A stretch of DNA of 64,000 nt from Urechis unicinctus (GCA_034190875.2 CM067351.1:6225168-6289167), one strand, 5' to 3'. Shown: positions 1-15,227, counted from the first letter of the stretch. Notes: generated by a model not told the origin, from the sequence alone. Translations and numbers: made by a program.

Positions 1-2149
1 CGGTTGCAATGCTGTAGTTTACCTACGAGTAATGGTAATGGTCGACGTGGCGCCACGAGCGAGGTGAGCAATGCCTGTCATGAATCTCATGATGTCAAAG
101 CAATAACACTTTCACTAACGAAAGAGAAAACCTCGGCACGTCTTTTGAATGGCTTCGCATGGGTCCGAACTCGTCATCTTTGCGTGTTTGCCTGTTTGTT
201 GGTCAATTGATTCACGTGGATGAATATTACCTAATTTTCATGGAACAATAGCCACCAAAAGGTGAATAACTTGAAGTATGCTTCCCGATATGTTGTGCAT
301 ATACTTGAACCATGACTGAAATAGGTCATAGAAATAAGCATGCTCTGAAGGGGCTCCCACATTCAGACGGATCTGAGCTGTGTTTACCTGACCGCCACCC
401 ACTTACTAGTAGCTTCACCATCTTGAGGTAGTAAGTACCCTAGGGTAGGATTTTTGTTTACAAAGCTATTGGTCGGAGTGTTCCGTAAAGAGGCAATGAA
501 TTCGACCAGAATACCCTAACTGGACCCTCCCCTTGCTTCAAACTGTCAGCTATCACATCGGCTACCTGTGATAGCTGTTTTGAACCAAGTGGAGCTTGCG
601 CTCCCTCTTGGTTCTCGAAGATGGCATTTCCAATGTAGAAAATTCGATGATTAAACCTTACCCTCACGATATCAACTAGATTTAACAAGTCCAATTTAAT
701 AAGCAATCAGTATTATGAAGCGCATTAGAGTCTCGGGAATAGCAACATCTTGTAAATATGCATAATGCCCTAAAATGTGCGAGGCGATTAACTTTTCCGA
801 CTAAATTCCAATATGGTGGCGAGATTGCGCAACGTAAGTCGGATGGAAACGGACTTGTTATGATGCTGATTAAAGGAGATTAAATGGAAACTAGGTTGGA
901 AAGTTATAAGGTATAAATCTAGTATAAATTGACTCACGTGTGAAATGTATTATCAGGCAGATGATGGTATGATAAAAACCTAGAAAATTCTGCACGATCG
1001 TTTACGACAACGTCATGCAAGAGACCGGTTGTTGACAACTACCAGAATTCGGAGTGGAACTTCGCCGAAAAAGTAAGAAATTAATCAAATATCAAGTGTT
1101 TGCCCGGAGATTTGATAAAAAGAACCCATATCTATTAAATTCAGTCAATACTCTCATCGTTGGTGGCTTTAAATTCTTCTCAGTTCGTATTTTTAACGTG
1201 ATAAGTGATGATAAGTTAAGCATGATGATAAATACCATATATCGCCATGTCAATTTTCGTCATGAATAGTTTTCATATCGTCATGATCTTATTGTCTCAA
1301 TCTGTTTGTTTATAATCCATCATCCATCCATCAATCCATAAATCAATCCACACATATATTCTCAATAATCGGTCAATCCATCTGGCAAACTATTAGGTTC
1401 AAGCTTGTGTTTATCTGGGTTTTACACATCGTTCATATTTTATTCACCCTTTGATAACAACAAATCAAATAACTCGATGAATCATTCGACGATTCAGTTG
1501 ATATGTCCAAACCTATGCTCCATCCTTACGTTTAGACATCAATCTGTGGTCATTCCTGTCTTTGTAGCAAGCAACCAACGCACCAGCCACCATCCCCCTG
1601 TCATTTACCACCAACAATTTCCTTATCTGCCTATCCGGTTATACAACCCTTCTGTTCTTAACCGCCTCTCAAGTCATAATAAAACGAATCCTCCCAAATA
1701 ATCAATCACCATTTTCATTCATCATGTTTACCGTGTTTCAATAGTACATACCTTCATGAATCCATTGCCACACGAAAGCATTACCGCTTAGTTGTTGTTC
1801 TATTTATCAGCATCCGCATGGATAATCGTTTATCGATAGGAAAATGCATCTGATGAACCACAAGGAGTTTGTTTGCATCAACTGGCGGTCACAGCAACAC
1901 AGTGGCAATACCGCAACGCTTATACCTCCTGTGGATGAAATATATATTGCTCCTTTTCTGTTGTGAATTAATGTCAAGAGCACCAGATCACATAAGCTGG
2001 GGCGAACACTTACATGTGAAGGCATAAAGCCTATTCATTCATGACAATGTGGGCCTCGCACGTTGTCCCACATTGTTCGGCTCTCGTCTAGTGAAACCTT
2101 AGTAACTCGACAAATACAATAACTCTTTGCATCCCTTCCGCGTTAACTA
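1..2149. other. Gene-free flank with short CCAT-rich tracts
   Basis: No exon series or recognisable protein is visible here. A degenerate CCATC/CAATC-rich tract lies at about 1317-1383, and similar tracts recur at 6961-7045 and 7340-7500, so it is part of the local repeat landscape. A 10-bp perfect inverted repeat (2044-2053 with 2067-2076, 13-base loop) sits just left of the retrotransposon remnant. The only open frame with a somewhat protein-like composition is at 458-706 on the minus strand and is listed separately. Confidence 0.5.
458..706 (-). other. Unrecognised open frame, possible coding remnant
   Basis: An 82-codon open frame on the minus strand. I do not recognise the product. The stretch around ENQEGAQAPLGSKQLSQVAD has a balanced composition unlike the low-complexity frames elsewhere in the window, so it could be a remnant of a transposon gene or a single exon. 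No convincing splice sites or neighbouring exons were found, and chance is a real alternative. Confidence 0.15.
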
Positions 2150-3355
2150 AGCTAGAGATATCCGAGACCAGTTTGAACCGATCGTTTTCCACTGCATCTG
2201 GGAGGTCTGTCCTAGTCCCTATGATTCACAGACTGCCCCCGTCTCTACCGCTAGTTGATGCTGAACCATGCTACATACCTCAACATGCTTCTCTTTGTAC
2301 AGTGAAAGCTATTGGATGGGCAGATTTCTTAGATGTGATCGAGGGTTTCTTGGCTCTCTTTACACACCCTGCACTTGTTTGAGCCCTGGTGCGCCCCTAT
2401 CACCTTGCAGTGCACTCTTGCTCGAGTGACGTGGTCTTGAACAGCTAGAATGTAGGCTGTTGACCTAGCGTCGACTCTCCCCTCCTTTAACCATCTGTAC
2501 GTGCTGTCCGATGAACATATCATGCAAAACTCGCCATGCTGCATATAGCTTTTGAGCTTTAGCCATTCTTGCTTTTGTCCTTCTCTGAGCGCTTTGGTGG
2601 TAAGAATGACTCCCGATTCTTGTACTGGTCCTTGAGATTTCCGCACCTTTTTTGCTCGCTAAACTTAGTTCTCCAGGATGTCACGTATCAGTAGGTGCAA
2701 ACTCCCAAAAATGTATCTAAACAGGGGTGCTAAAGCCACCTGGTACTCGACTGCGAGGCACTTGAACCCCATTCATCCTGTTACCCCGTCAAATAGCGAT
2801 TGCTCCGAGAAACCAGGATCAGTTGTCGGACATTACTTTTTTAGCTGCGATTTCCAACGCGTCAAGCTGCTTGGGGTTTCCACGCGCCAGTAGGCAGCGT
2901 GTATCGCACTTTGCCTACTGCCCGCCAGTTGTAGGCTAACGTGGTCGCGGGTATTTAGCTTTTACTTGAATATCCGTTCGACGTAAGCCATTTAACTCAT
3001 CGTACAGTCTGACCGTCAACTCGCTCTCGTCAACCTCAAACAGCTGGAAACCCCATGTGCGTATAGGAGTCCCCCATCTCTAGCACTCGCAGCCATTCAG
3101 GTATTCTAACTTGGGCACCTCCGTTAACGTTCAAGCTTAGCAGTAGCGCACTCATCCATTCCGAGGCGGATATCGAGAGCCTCTGAATCACGTCGAATGA
3201 AACGCTGGAGCTTGGCTAGGGTCTGTCCTTATCTTTAAGTCATCCATGTAGAATGCGTGGTTGATCGGGTTGAAAGCCTCTCTCAGGGGGCGATGGGGAG
3301 GCAGAAAGCGACTGGGGAAAAGGAATCACCTTGGAATATCCCAGCGATTATTATT
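2150..3355 (-). mobile_element. Degraded, 5'-truncated non-LTR retrotransposon (reverse transcriptase C-terminal half)
   Basis: Read on the minus strand from about 3350 downwards, the sequence gives the reverse-transcriptase block QGDSFSP (about 3334), then after a frame change the catalytic block AFYMDDLKI (about 3265-3240), then a DIRLGMDECATAKL-like stretch. Further down, at 2646-2329, an open frame contains VDARSTAYILAVQDHVTRAR and a zinc-knuckle-like CRVCKESQETLDHI. It is followed by a VENDRFKLVSDIS remnant near 2170. This order (RT motifs B and C, C-terminal AAQDQ-type segment, CxxC...H, terminal domain) is that of R2-superclade-like LINEs. The element lacks RT motifs A and upstream parts, has several stops and frameshifts, and is therefore a dead 5'-truncated insertion. 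Clade assignment is by pattern only. Confidence 0.8.
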
Positions 3356-3535
3356 AAGCATTTATTACACTTTCCATGGAATAGTATACCAACGATTCAC
3401 TAGTCCGTAAAAAAGCATCGTTACGTTGATAGCTAAGTTGTCACTTACAAAGGGTGAGGATAGAGAGCCAACAACAATCCTTATCCACTGTCGAGAGAGT
3501 CCATATGCGTGCGCAATGCATGAACAACATGTGTT

Positions 3536-6500
3536 GTCAATGTAGGTCAACAATGTTGGAGCGGATGCAGACCCATAGGGGTTGATTAGGAAGCCATTCA
3601 AAAGACGGTGCATGTCTAACTTGCTAGAGTTTGGGTAATAGTTCACGCTTTCAGGCATTCATCTCTGTGAGCTTCATTTGAGTAGTCATTTGACGCGAGA
3701 GAAGTGCTCTTCTTGAAACTGCATGGGTAGGTGACGTCACGCCAAATGTGTGTTTTGTGGCCATCAATAACACAAATCATCTCCTCTGTCTCATTAGATG
3801 TCACGCCATGTGTGTTTTTTTGATCTCCTCTGTCATCTTGAGATGCATAGGTAGGTGACGTCACGCCAAATGTGTGTTTTGTGGCCAGCCATAACACACA
3901 TCGTCTCCTCTGTTAGCACGAGATGCACGATAGGCACAGCATGAACCGCTAGTAGTACAGCCAGCTTGGTCACAACATGAAGAATACTCACGATTGTAGA
4001 GATATTGGTATGACGGTAAATGGCTTTAAAGTTCCGTTATGCATTAAGAAACATAAGCGCCCGACGCCAAAAGTGACAACAAGCTGAAAATTTCCGATTC
4101 CTACATTGTCGCGTTATACATGGATTTGCTACTTCTTTTCTGTACATATGGTTGTCATGCATGTACGTTACCATTGACTGGATAAAAACACGCATGGCTT
4201 TGTGAATCCGAATAATATTGTAACTGTTTACTTACCACACGATTTGACCATGTCATAGGTCTGGCATAATTTATCCAACCTTTCTAATAATTGAATGATT
4301 TGGTTTTGTCGGAGTAAGAATATGAGCTATTGATGAGGCAGCGTCTAACTGCATGACACTACCTAACTACTAAACAGCTCAAGTGAAAGAAGCTTTAAAC
4401 AGTTCCCTAAGACATTATAAAAGTTACTAAGTTTAGTGTTTGGTAAGCCTTAAATAAATTCTGCCTGAAGCACTTTAACTGTCTTTCCCATCACAGTGGT
4501 CGTAGTGAAGAGTATAATTAAATCACCCTCTGGAATACAAGATATTGCTTACTCTGATTCAGAATGACATGTATTTCTTCCACTTTCCTCACTTCCGGTG
4601 TGTATCAGAGAAATGTAATTGAGATGGATTATTTATATACTGCAGCAGCTATTTGAAACCGCCACGACTGGTATTCTGAATGGCTATGGCTTCCTGAGCA
4701 GCTATGGTCTTCCCATCTATACCTCCATGCGAATTAATGTAGCATATTACAATGACAAGTGAAATGAACTATTGGATCAATCCTGAGGCCACACAATAGG
4801 CTCAAAAACCACCTAACCCACAAACAATAATCTTATTTTTAAAAAATGCACCTATAGTTGAACACACTCATACGTTTGAGGGATAATAGAACAGATGCGC
4901 AATCGCAGTAAGGGCTAACATTATGGGATGATGTATAACAAAAGTTGCAGAGGGTCATAGTGGGGCAATACATGAGGAGCATCAGGTCACAACCGTTCTG
5001 AGGTGCATGACTGGTATCACTCACATAGAACATAGCAACTCATCGACGGCCATTGCTCGCTGACTGGATATATTTTCTCATCACCACGCCATTATGATCC
5101 CACCAACGATGGGGATATGAAATGCAGAGCTAAACACATGAATCTGACAGCCATAGATAACCGGCTGCCCTACAACTTGCTGACCTGTCGCATAATCTGA
5201 TCACGCGTAGTTCACGTCAGTAGTAGCTTTATAGTAGCGGTGCACCGTACTTCTTGTATGTTTAAGAGGTGGCGAACGCATATGCAAACATTTGTTCGGT
5301 CTTTCTAAACTTCGTCAACCTAACGGGATTGTGATTCTCTGGCGATTTTCATCACAAATGAGCCAAATTTAGTGAGTTATAAAATGACGCTATACAACCC
5401 GCTGATGAATCAAACATTCCCCCAGGCATATTCCGGTCTTAATGTGTGAACCTTTCCTATCAATATTATAAGTATCTCGACCTTATTTGGCTTATGCTGA
5501 TGTATCATTAGCTTTAACCATTTATATTAAATCTGCATCATCTAAATTCATCAGCTGCTCGCAGATTGCTACAACATATTAATTCAAAATTATATATATA
5601 TGTCGATAGGTGTCACTGATAAACACTATTCAAGTATATTTATATTCATTCGTTTATTTCTGTTCATTAAGTTCATCACAAGTGTATAGCAACCGTAGCT
5701 TCTAGAACCTCGGGCTAAATAGTATGAGATACATATTACGCAGGCTGTAACCTCCCCTTTTTAATAACAAAAACAATTGACAAGGCTAATGAGCAACGAA
5801 ACACTACCGTAAGATTGCGTAGCAAAGTAATTGCTTTGTCGAGGGGGGTGGACGCAATGAAAGATGACGGGTGGGCTGTAGCCAACTGGATGGACATGTC
5901 CCAGCAGGATGCTGAAGAGACTTATAGCGCGATTGATTGTAAGAGCTGTGAGGTGATACATCAAGGCAGAGATAACACACATTAGACAGAGCAGGGCTTT
6001 TTTGTGGGAGTGTGCAGGCTGATGAGTACACAAGTATTGATCGGATCCGACCATACTAATTAGTTTTCTAAAGTTATTGGGCAGTAACAATCAATTACAG
6101 TAATGACATAACATACCCTGGTTACATTGGTTGAGGTAATGGTGTATTTATTGCCAGTCTTTGCAATGATGACACTGGGTCACAAGTTGACACATGCTGC
6201 AAATACTTGACAGTTTGGCAATACATATAGCAACAATGGACATCAGGTCTTCTTCCAACGACCTGATCTAATCACTACTGCCAGCCAGTCAGTGGCTACC
6301 TTTCTCCATCAAAAATATTATAATATATGTGATAAAGCGGGTAAACAGGGTGAGGATTAGACAAAGCGACGGTTGCGGAATAGGTTAACATTGTAATGTG
6401 CTACTATAAACTAGCATATACTTGATAAATGCATATTGTCACCAGGAATGTGCTGGCTCACGGAGTACAACGTCGACAATCACGATGGGTGGGAGCATCC

Positions 6501-6710
6501 ATGGCTTGCTGCATGTTTGATCATTTGCCATTAGAAGTTCTTGTGTCATCTCTCTTTGTAAAACTTTGTAAAAATAGGCCATGATTGAGGATGATCTAAA
6601 TGACCACAATTTAGTACCGACTAACAAAAAACGTCAAACAATTGTGACGTCACATCAGCGCTTCATATTGAATCACGCTGCAAGATACAACCAGGCCGTG
6701 GGAGGCTGAC
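3536..6710. repeat. Long diverged repeat, copy A
   Basis: Copy A shares a series of short conserved blocks with copies B, C and D in the same order. These are GTTGATTAGGAAGCCATTCA (3579), a GACGTCACGCC block (3732, repeated at about 3856), GTTCTGAGGTGCATGACTGG followed by GCCATTGCTCGCTG (4994-5062), GTGGACGCAATG...AGCAGGATGCTG...GTGATACATCAAGGCAGAGA (5847-5971), GGACATCAGGTC...ACGACCTGATCTAATCAC (6239-6275), and ATTGAATCACGC (6667). No open frame is conserved between copies, so it is annotated as a non-coding repeat of unknown class. The LINE remnant lies just to its left. Confidence 0.55.
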
Positions 6711-8756
6711 ATAATGAAGCAGGCACAACTACAGTTTGGGTAAACATAACCTGAAGTGCTACCGGACCCTGTTGGTCAAGTCATACAAGACCGGCCATTT
6801 ATCCCCACAAAGAAACAACATTACATCACAAATAACCCATTCATTCGGCTTAGAGCAATCGCTGTGGAGTTTTGTATTCACTTTATGTGTGATTGTGAAT
6901 ACTATATTTCGCTTTATGAACATTAACTAGGCATATTGTAAGATGTTTATATTATCTCCGTTATGTGTGTTTAATCATTCATCCATCCGACCGTCAATCC
7001 ATCTGTCAATTAATCCATGCATTCATCCTCATATATCGCTCAATTCATCAAGCCATCTACACATATTCAATTCCAACACGGGTCCACCTGTTCTTCCATC
7101 CATCTTGCATCGCTTAATTAATTAGCCTGTTTCGATCGATCAACCAAATGGATTTTCCGGCTCATCGCTCACCAGTTAGCAATGAGGATCTTCGCTCATT
7201 TGGTTCAAAGCTAACGAATTCTAACAGAGTCCAATTATCTGTCTAAACCTTGTTTAACACAGATGTACAGAAATGATGAAGGAACCAGAGCCTCTACTTT
7301 TATAATTTGTGATACTTTGATCTTATTATCTTTACCATGTCGTTACAATCATAAATCCATCATTAATTCAATCAATCATCCCTGCAATCAAGCCATCATC
7401 CCATTTATCATTCCCATCATCCCATCAATCAATCTATGCCGGATCTTCCATTCAACCATCTTCATTCATTTGCCCGTTAGCACTTGTAGATCTTCCATTC
7501 AACATTGAATATCCCTTCTCTCTGCTCATCAACAATTAATCATACCATCATTATTGATGAACGTGCCCCCCATAACCAAACTTACCCCACCCCACCACCC
7601 CAACCACACACACACGCACCTAGCCACTTTGTTATTTGCCTATGTCGACGACTTCCTTCCGCAAACAACGATTTAATCAAAGCAGTCTGTCTTCCTCAAT
7701 ATGCTACCAGCTACGCGTTTCAATAATACCTGTCTTCCTTCATGTGCTACCAGCTACGCCTTTCAATAACACATGTCTCCAGGAATCAATGACAAGCACA
7801 ACAGCTCATCCATTCTGTTGTGCTTCTATGCATCTGGAGCCGCCTGACTACCTAGCTATTATTCATCCAGTGCTCAGACATAAAACTACTTATTGCTATA
7901 CTCTCCTACACAATAGTGGGGGGTGCTTTCGAAATGTAAGCGATTTAGAGACTACGATTCTTAAGCATTAAATATATACCTTATCGTTAAATTCCCCTTC
8001 AAAACTAATCTGCACAACGAGGTGGTATCCCAGAAATATACTTTTCAATGAGTATAATGAGTACATGGCATTGTCGGTGGGCATTGCATCATGCCATGTT
8101 GTACAGGAATACATAGCATATCAGGACAATATTATTACGTAGTTATGGAACTAGTAGATCGAACTTCAGCTTCACATAATGCCCCATGTAGTTGTTCTAT
8201 CCTTTAAGAAAGCTTTTGGGGAATTCAAACAAAAGAAATCACTCACACAACATTCGCTATTAAACATGTACCCCCGCCCTCAGCTATATACATACCAGCT
8301 ATAGTGGCATTTAGTTCAATGAAATGTACAGTTTTCACGTTTTTCAAATATGGATGCCATGTTATTGTACAAACATGTCAGCTAATGCATATAATAGCCA
8401 AAAGTTGGAATCGGTGAAGCTGCAGACCCAAATATTTCCCAACACAACATGCACCTCAATGATGTTCGCTGCACATGACGCGCTCCCGAGCCAGTATGAT
8501 TAACACAAGTTGGAAAGGGAAATGCTTACATAATGAATCGTGTTTTACCATGACGATCTTCGCTCTCTTCGAAGCTAACGAAATCTAGCATCGTTTAGTA
8601 TACTGGCCAGTTGATCTTCCCCAACCCTTGTTCACGCGCAGCTCAGAAGCGTAGAGACTTCTTTCAAATGTATAACGCAAAAGACTGTTCATTTCTGTAC
8701 ATATGGATGGTACAAGATTACCACCCATTCAGGCAATGGCATAAGGGACTAACCTA
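6711..8756. other. Gene-free spacer between repeat copies A and B
   Basis: I see no supportable gene here. Degenerate CCATC/AATCC tracts lie at about 6961-7045 and 7340-7500. A short block of the type GATCTTCGCTC...AAGCTAACGAA occurs twice (7189-7218 and 8552-8582), which suggests this spacer also contains pieces of the same repeated unit. Open frames through it follow the CCAT tracts and are not protein-like. Confidence 0.4.
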
Positions 8757-9042
8757 TCCATTTGGCCATCCTTATTATGTAATCCATCTGGCCATCCACA
8801 TTGACTTATCCATCTGGCCAACCTCATTGACCTAACCATCTGGCTAACTTTATTGACCTATCCATCTGGCCAACCTTATTGACCTATCCATCTGCTACCC
8901 ATCTGGCCAACCTCATTGACCTAACCATCTGGCCAACCTTATTGACCTATCCATCTGCTACCCATCTGGCCAACCTTATTGGCCTATCCATTTGACCATC
9001 TTCATTGACCTATCCATCTGGCAACCTTATTGACATATCCCG
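8757..9042 (+). repeat. Minisatellite, about 26-bp unit (CCATCTGGCCAACCTTATTG)
   Basis: About ten imperfect tandem copies of a unit reading CTATCCATCTGGCCAACCTTATTGAC in pieces, with some shortened units (CCATCTGCTACCCATCTGG). It lies immediately left of the first conserved block of repeat copy B. Confidence 0.85.
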
Positions 9043-9060
9043 ATATGTATCAATCATTTA

Positions 9061-11520
9061 CATATATTTCTCCTCCATTTATATGTGTAAGATTTGAGAC
9101 AAAAGTGATAGATATCAAGAGGTTTATGGCAAACAGTTTTAATTTGTATTGCTTAAAAGCATGAATGCATTTGACTCTCTGTCTTTTACTTCTTAAAATA
9201 TATTTATCCTTTCACCATTAGGTTACCTCATCGTGCGTAACCTGAATGGCAGCCAACGCCCAGTGTCAGATAAATCACCAGCATTCTCAATTATTCATGT
9301 ACAACCAACTCGAGGTTTTATCTATCCATGTCAACGCGGCATTTGCGCAATTCCGCCTTATTAATTGTATCCGCAGGCAAAAATATAGTCGTGTCAACTC
9401 TTATTCTTTGTTGTCCTTAAGGCGCTGGTGATAAGTAATTTGCTGTCGGCTTTTACTATGCTCTGAGGAAAGCATATTGGTCATATCATGTGGAATTATA
9501 CATATATGTATGCTCGCTGTCAAGGATCACATAATAACTTTCAAGACACACTGTATGACTGAAAGGCGAAAACGTCATTAGCAATCAGTGTCATGACGTC
9601 AAGTGAGTATCCAATGACACGCCTGCCGGACATCCCATCTACATACGACTGCACTACATGAAAGCAACGGTCCTCGAAAGAGGACTCAACGCCAACCCTC
9701 AGATACACTTCTACAATATCCGAATACACTCGTATGCACTTAATGACCTCCAAGTGTCTAACAAACTTGTGTTCTCAGTGACAATCAACTTCCTCCCGCG
9801 GGATGCAATCCAACAAGAGTTGATTAGGAAGCAATTCAAAAGACAGGTCATGTCACTCTCCCGTGGTAAATTTAATCAATCATGCGCTTGGTTACTAAGC
9901 ACATGTAGCGAAACCGAATATCTACTACCAGGGTTATAGTGCACATTTGCAAATGTTGACAGCTAGTAATTTATGAAATAATTAATATATTTCTGCATGA
10001 GCATTATTGGACAATCTCTTATACGCATCAGCTGATAGATATTCTTCATCAGTACTGCGTTAAAGTCCCATTCTAACATAACCTCACCACTGAGTAATAT
10101 TCTGATAAGATAAAATTAGGCTATTTCTGATCGTGAAGCCATAAACGATAAGCAGTATGCCACACCATTCTAAGGTTTACGATTGGCGTCACTCACGGTG
10201 AACCTAGCAGCAAACAGGCAGCCATTGCTCGCTGCCAGGTAGCAGTATCACATGACCAGGGCATCATAACGCCAGGAAAGATTAGCTCTTCAAAAACGGC
10301 CAGTCACAGCCATTATTCTAAATTCTGTATATATCAGGGTGTCTCCGAATAAGCACCAAAAAGTTAGCTGAAGTATGCTTCCGAATACGTCCTATATCTA
10401 GTCAAACACACATTATCCATGGAGGTTACTGAATGTTTAAAATAATGCCACTATTTAACATACTTTCAGCGTATCTCCCTAGATGTCAACATTCTGTTAT
10501 GCCACAGTATAATAACAATAACAATAACGACTCACAAGAATGCATGTTGATCTTTATTACACGCAATGACGATAATACTGCCACTAATTGCCAGCCATTA
10601 TTTGACAACCTTCAGTTCTATTTATATTCAGTTATTTATCATTAGTTGTGGAAAACATCATGAATCCCATTTCAGTCCAAAGAATGTCCATCACGGTTCT
10701 AAGTAGAAGCGAAAACACTTGGCCACGGCATTGTGTAACTAAGATGCCTTTACTGGAGACTTCTTGAGGCACTCTATGACAGGTATGATTGATGTGCAAT
10801 AGACCCAAGGGTTGATATATCCTAGCAGGATGTTGTTGATACATATGTCGAGACAGTATGAAAGGGGTTGTGGTGTGATACATCAAGGCAGAGACAGCCC
10901 GGGGAGCAAACAGAGCAGTGAGCGGTCTGGGGTTAGGACGGAACTGAACGAATACGAGGACCAGTTTTGAACTGTTGGCAATATATTAATTTACTGTAAA
11001 TGTATTAGTGTGTATGAGATCTGCTACAATAATGAGGGTATAATCCACCAAACTCAGTAAAGTTGATAGTGGGGGAAAGGGAAATGTCTATTGCGAGGTT
11101 TCGCTGTTCTTAAGGAATCAATTGGATGGTGATTTGTTTTGAGTACTTGATTGTTTTTATTACAAATAGCAAAAATGGACATCTGGTCCACTTCCCACAA
11201 CCTGTTCTAATAACTGCCGCTGGCAAGCGTCTGCATCGCACCATTAAGTAGACATAAGATTAATTAAAAATAGATTAGTGCTTTATTTGTTAGTTGAGTA
11301 AGAATATGATAATATTTGTAGTAATATATCTACACCATGTGATAATAAACTATAATATATTTCTATAGCTGGGTGATATTATAGTGGACTATGTAATGGC
11401 TAAGGGTGTCCTTATCATAGGCCTGAAGTACTGCCATCATGGTTACCTGCGCGGCAACATACCGCGATATTTCCATAAGGTATAAGATTATTAATACTGA
11501 ATCACGCAAGGTGGATGACA
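9061..11520. repeat. Long diverged repeat, copy B
   Basis: Copy B is the fullest example of the repeated unit. In order it contains: TGTGTAAGATTTGAGAC...ATCAAGAGG (about 9085-9124), AATCACCAGCATTCTCAAT (9274), a CAATCAG...CATGACGTCAAGTGAGTATCC block (9581-9612), GTTGATTAGGAAGCAATTCA (9819), CATAACCTCACCACTGAGTA (10077), TGATCGTGAAGCC...CACCATTCTAAGG...GCCATTGCTCGCTG (10129-10236), GGCATTGTGTAAC...GCAGGATGTTG...TGATACATCAAGGCAGAGA (10728-10894), GGACATCTGGTCC...ACCTGTTCTAAT (11177-11212) and ACTGAATCACGCAAGG (11497). No transposase, reverse transcriptase or other coding capacity was found in it. Confidence 0.6.
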
Positions 11521-12756
<1,236 letters not shown>

Positions 12757-12849
12757 CAGTCTTATTTTTCATATCTGCACGCCAATAGGTTTAGCTACGA
12801 TATATGATTGCCGAATGCATTTCGAGACAACAGGAGTCTATAAATAGCG

Positions 12850-14640
12850 TTCTTGTTCAAGATGGATACCCACAAGAGATGTTGACGAAGCCGTTCAAAA
12901 GTCATGACGTGTCACACTTGGGAGACACTTCATCAATCATAGACAGGATTGCTTTACACGGCCAGCATTATGTTTTATTCTATATTTCAGCCGTGTATCA
13001 TTTGATCATCTCCCTTCCCGCCGCCAGCGGGATGTTCCTTCTCTATATTACATTAGTACCTGACGTCACGCCAGGTGTGTGTGTTCTGTCGTTAGTCTTG
13101 TCACGTGTCATCACTAAACAAATAAGGTCGTCAGGCGCGAAACTGCAGAAATATCTGAACTGACGCACGCGTACACAGCCTCGTTCTACTTTGTAGCATA
13201 AAATATTTCGATTTGCTATATCTTTCTTTCTTCACATATGTATGTCATATATGCGCAACTTAATGAACACATTTTTGATTGTAGGATTTCGAATTGTACG
13301 TTTTGCAATTCTAAGCATGTTCTGAAACCGAACCCGCCTTGGTACAAGTAACACGAGAATGCTTGGACTTGGCTGAGCAGGAGTATACGCCCACCGTTCC
13401 ACAAAATAATTTGTTTGAGGGTGATTTAGCAATCTCGGACCCGATAACGAAACAAGTTCGTGGCATTTGAAAAACTAGTTCCTTAGGGATGTTGTAACAA
13501 ATATGTTGGCCCGGGTGGCTTGTAAGCAATGAGTAAGAGGTTATATTCGTCCCCTCGGGCAATAACTTCCGCCTGTAACACCCGAATGGTCCCTCCCCAC
13601 ACACAACTGGGTCACCGTTAAAAGAAATATATCACCACCCTCCAAGATTTAATAAGTTCCTTTCGCTGAATTATCCTGCTATTCAGCTCATACCCTTAGC
13701 GTATAATCGCCAGTTTACTCTATTTTAAGCTGAAAGATATGACAACATTTGTGATGGGCATATGACGTGGACACTAGTAACATCACGTCGACGATAAGAG
13801 CAAGCCTCCTCAATCACACTCTTAAATAACAAGATGTGGTAAAGAAAAAGTCCATCAGGAGGTGATTGTGAAGCGCGGAACAGTAAGCAGCATGTTACAC
13901 CCGTTCTAAGCAGCCCCGTTCTAAGCATCCCGCATGGTGAACTAGTCACACCCGTTCTAAGCATTCCGCACGGTGAACTAGCTTCCAGGGATCGCGCGGG
14001 AAATAGCTGCACTGAATGAATTGTGCCAATCATTTGGCCAAAAATTTCTCCCGGAGATTATTCAAGTCTGAAGGAGCTTCAAACACGACTCTCTGTAAGG
14101 AAATGAGACGCTTCTTCGTGGCATTGTGTAACTCAGTAGACGCCTATAATGAAGACTCGTCGAGGGAGGTGGACGCAATGACAAGTGTGATTAAAGTTTT
14201 ATAAACCCCAGGATCGACATATCCCTTTAGGATGCTGATGATACACATGGCGCGCCGATTCAAAAGAGATTGCGAGACATTAAATCAAGACAAATAATAG
14301 ACAAGTCAGTCCTGTCTGTTGGGTGTATCTGTGTTTATACCTTGAATGAACCTGTATTGAAGGGATTCATCCATACACAATTCTCTCAATTGCTAAACAA
14401 TCCCCCTGCGGTAATGTACATCAATTACGTCTGCCTCACTAGTACTGGTATGAGGGGGTAGTGGGGATGTTCATTATCAGGTTTTGTTGGACCTCAATCG
14501 GGTGGCGTCTTGTTTCTAGCGCTTCATTATTTTGCATTGCAGGTCTGCCACCCACGACCTGATGAATGACCATCCACGACCTGATGAATGACCACCCACG
14601 ACCTGATGAATGACCACCCACGACCTGATGAATGATCAGA
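12850..14640. repeat. Long diverged repeat, copy C
   Basis: Shorter, colinear copy of the unit seen in A, B and D. Blocks in order: GTTGACGAAGCCGTTCAAAA (12881), TTACATTAGTACCTGACGTC (13048), TGATTGTGAAGC...TTACACCCGTTCTAAGCA...CGGTGAACTAGC (13865-13982, here locally triplicated), GGCATTGTGTAACTCAGTAG...GTGGACGCAATG...AGGATGCTGATGATACACAT (14118-14249), and ACGACCTGATGAATGA, which has become a 22-bp tandem array. Nothing in it looks protein-coding. Confidence 0.55.
14548..14635 (+). repeat. Short tandem array, 22-bp unit
   Basis: Four copies of a unit containing CCACGACCTGATGAATGA. The same core (ACGACCTGATCTAATCA) is present once in repeat copy A (about 6259), so the array arose by local amplification of one block of the long repeat. 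Confidence 0.9.
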
Positions 14641-15227
14641 CGGATGTTAGATCAATGAAGACTAAGTCGGTATCTATTGAAGTCATTTGATTCCAAATTC
14701 CATCCCTTCCTCTTATATCTACCCTTCGATAAACTAGATTTCAAGCGAAGCAGAAAACTTAGATTAAAGTATATGACCTCAATCGATGTGTTACTAACAT
14801 AATAAAGCGTGACACAAGCCGCCTGTGAGTTGGAGCCGTACACCAAGAGGCCGAGAGTCCTGTCTGTTTGATTGATCAGATCACACACGCGACGCAAAAA
14901 TGCTGGAGCGAATAGAACCAGCGAACCACGGGCACCAGCTACAGGTAACATTGACTCACGCAGTCATTACATGAGTGTATGGTATTCATCACCTGTTATC
15001 TAAGCCAATGTAGAGTAAAATCGATTTCAATTTCTGAGATTGATGTACCTGACATTTATAAATCAGCCATTTTTAAATGCCCGCAATATTTACATGTGTA
15101 AGATGTGAGGCAAGTGTAGGTATCAAGAGGGTTTCGTGGTTACAGGTTTCAATTTGCGGTCCAAAAAAGAATTAATGCATTTGACTATCACAATATGTTT
15201 GTCGGTTTCTTTTCAAAAATGCTCATC

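Noticed and set aside
3727..3900. TGACGTCA as a functional CRE
   Set aside because: It belongs to a block repeated in copies of the long repeat and shows no link to a gene start.
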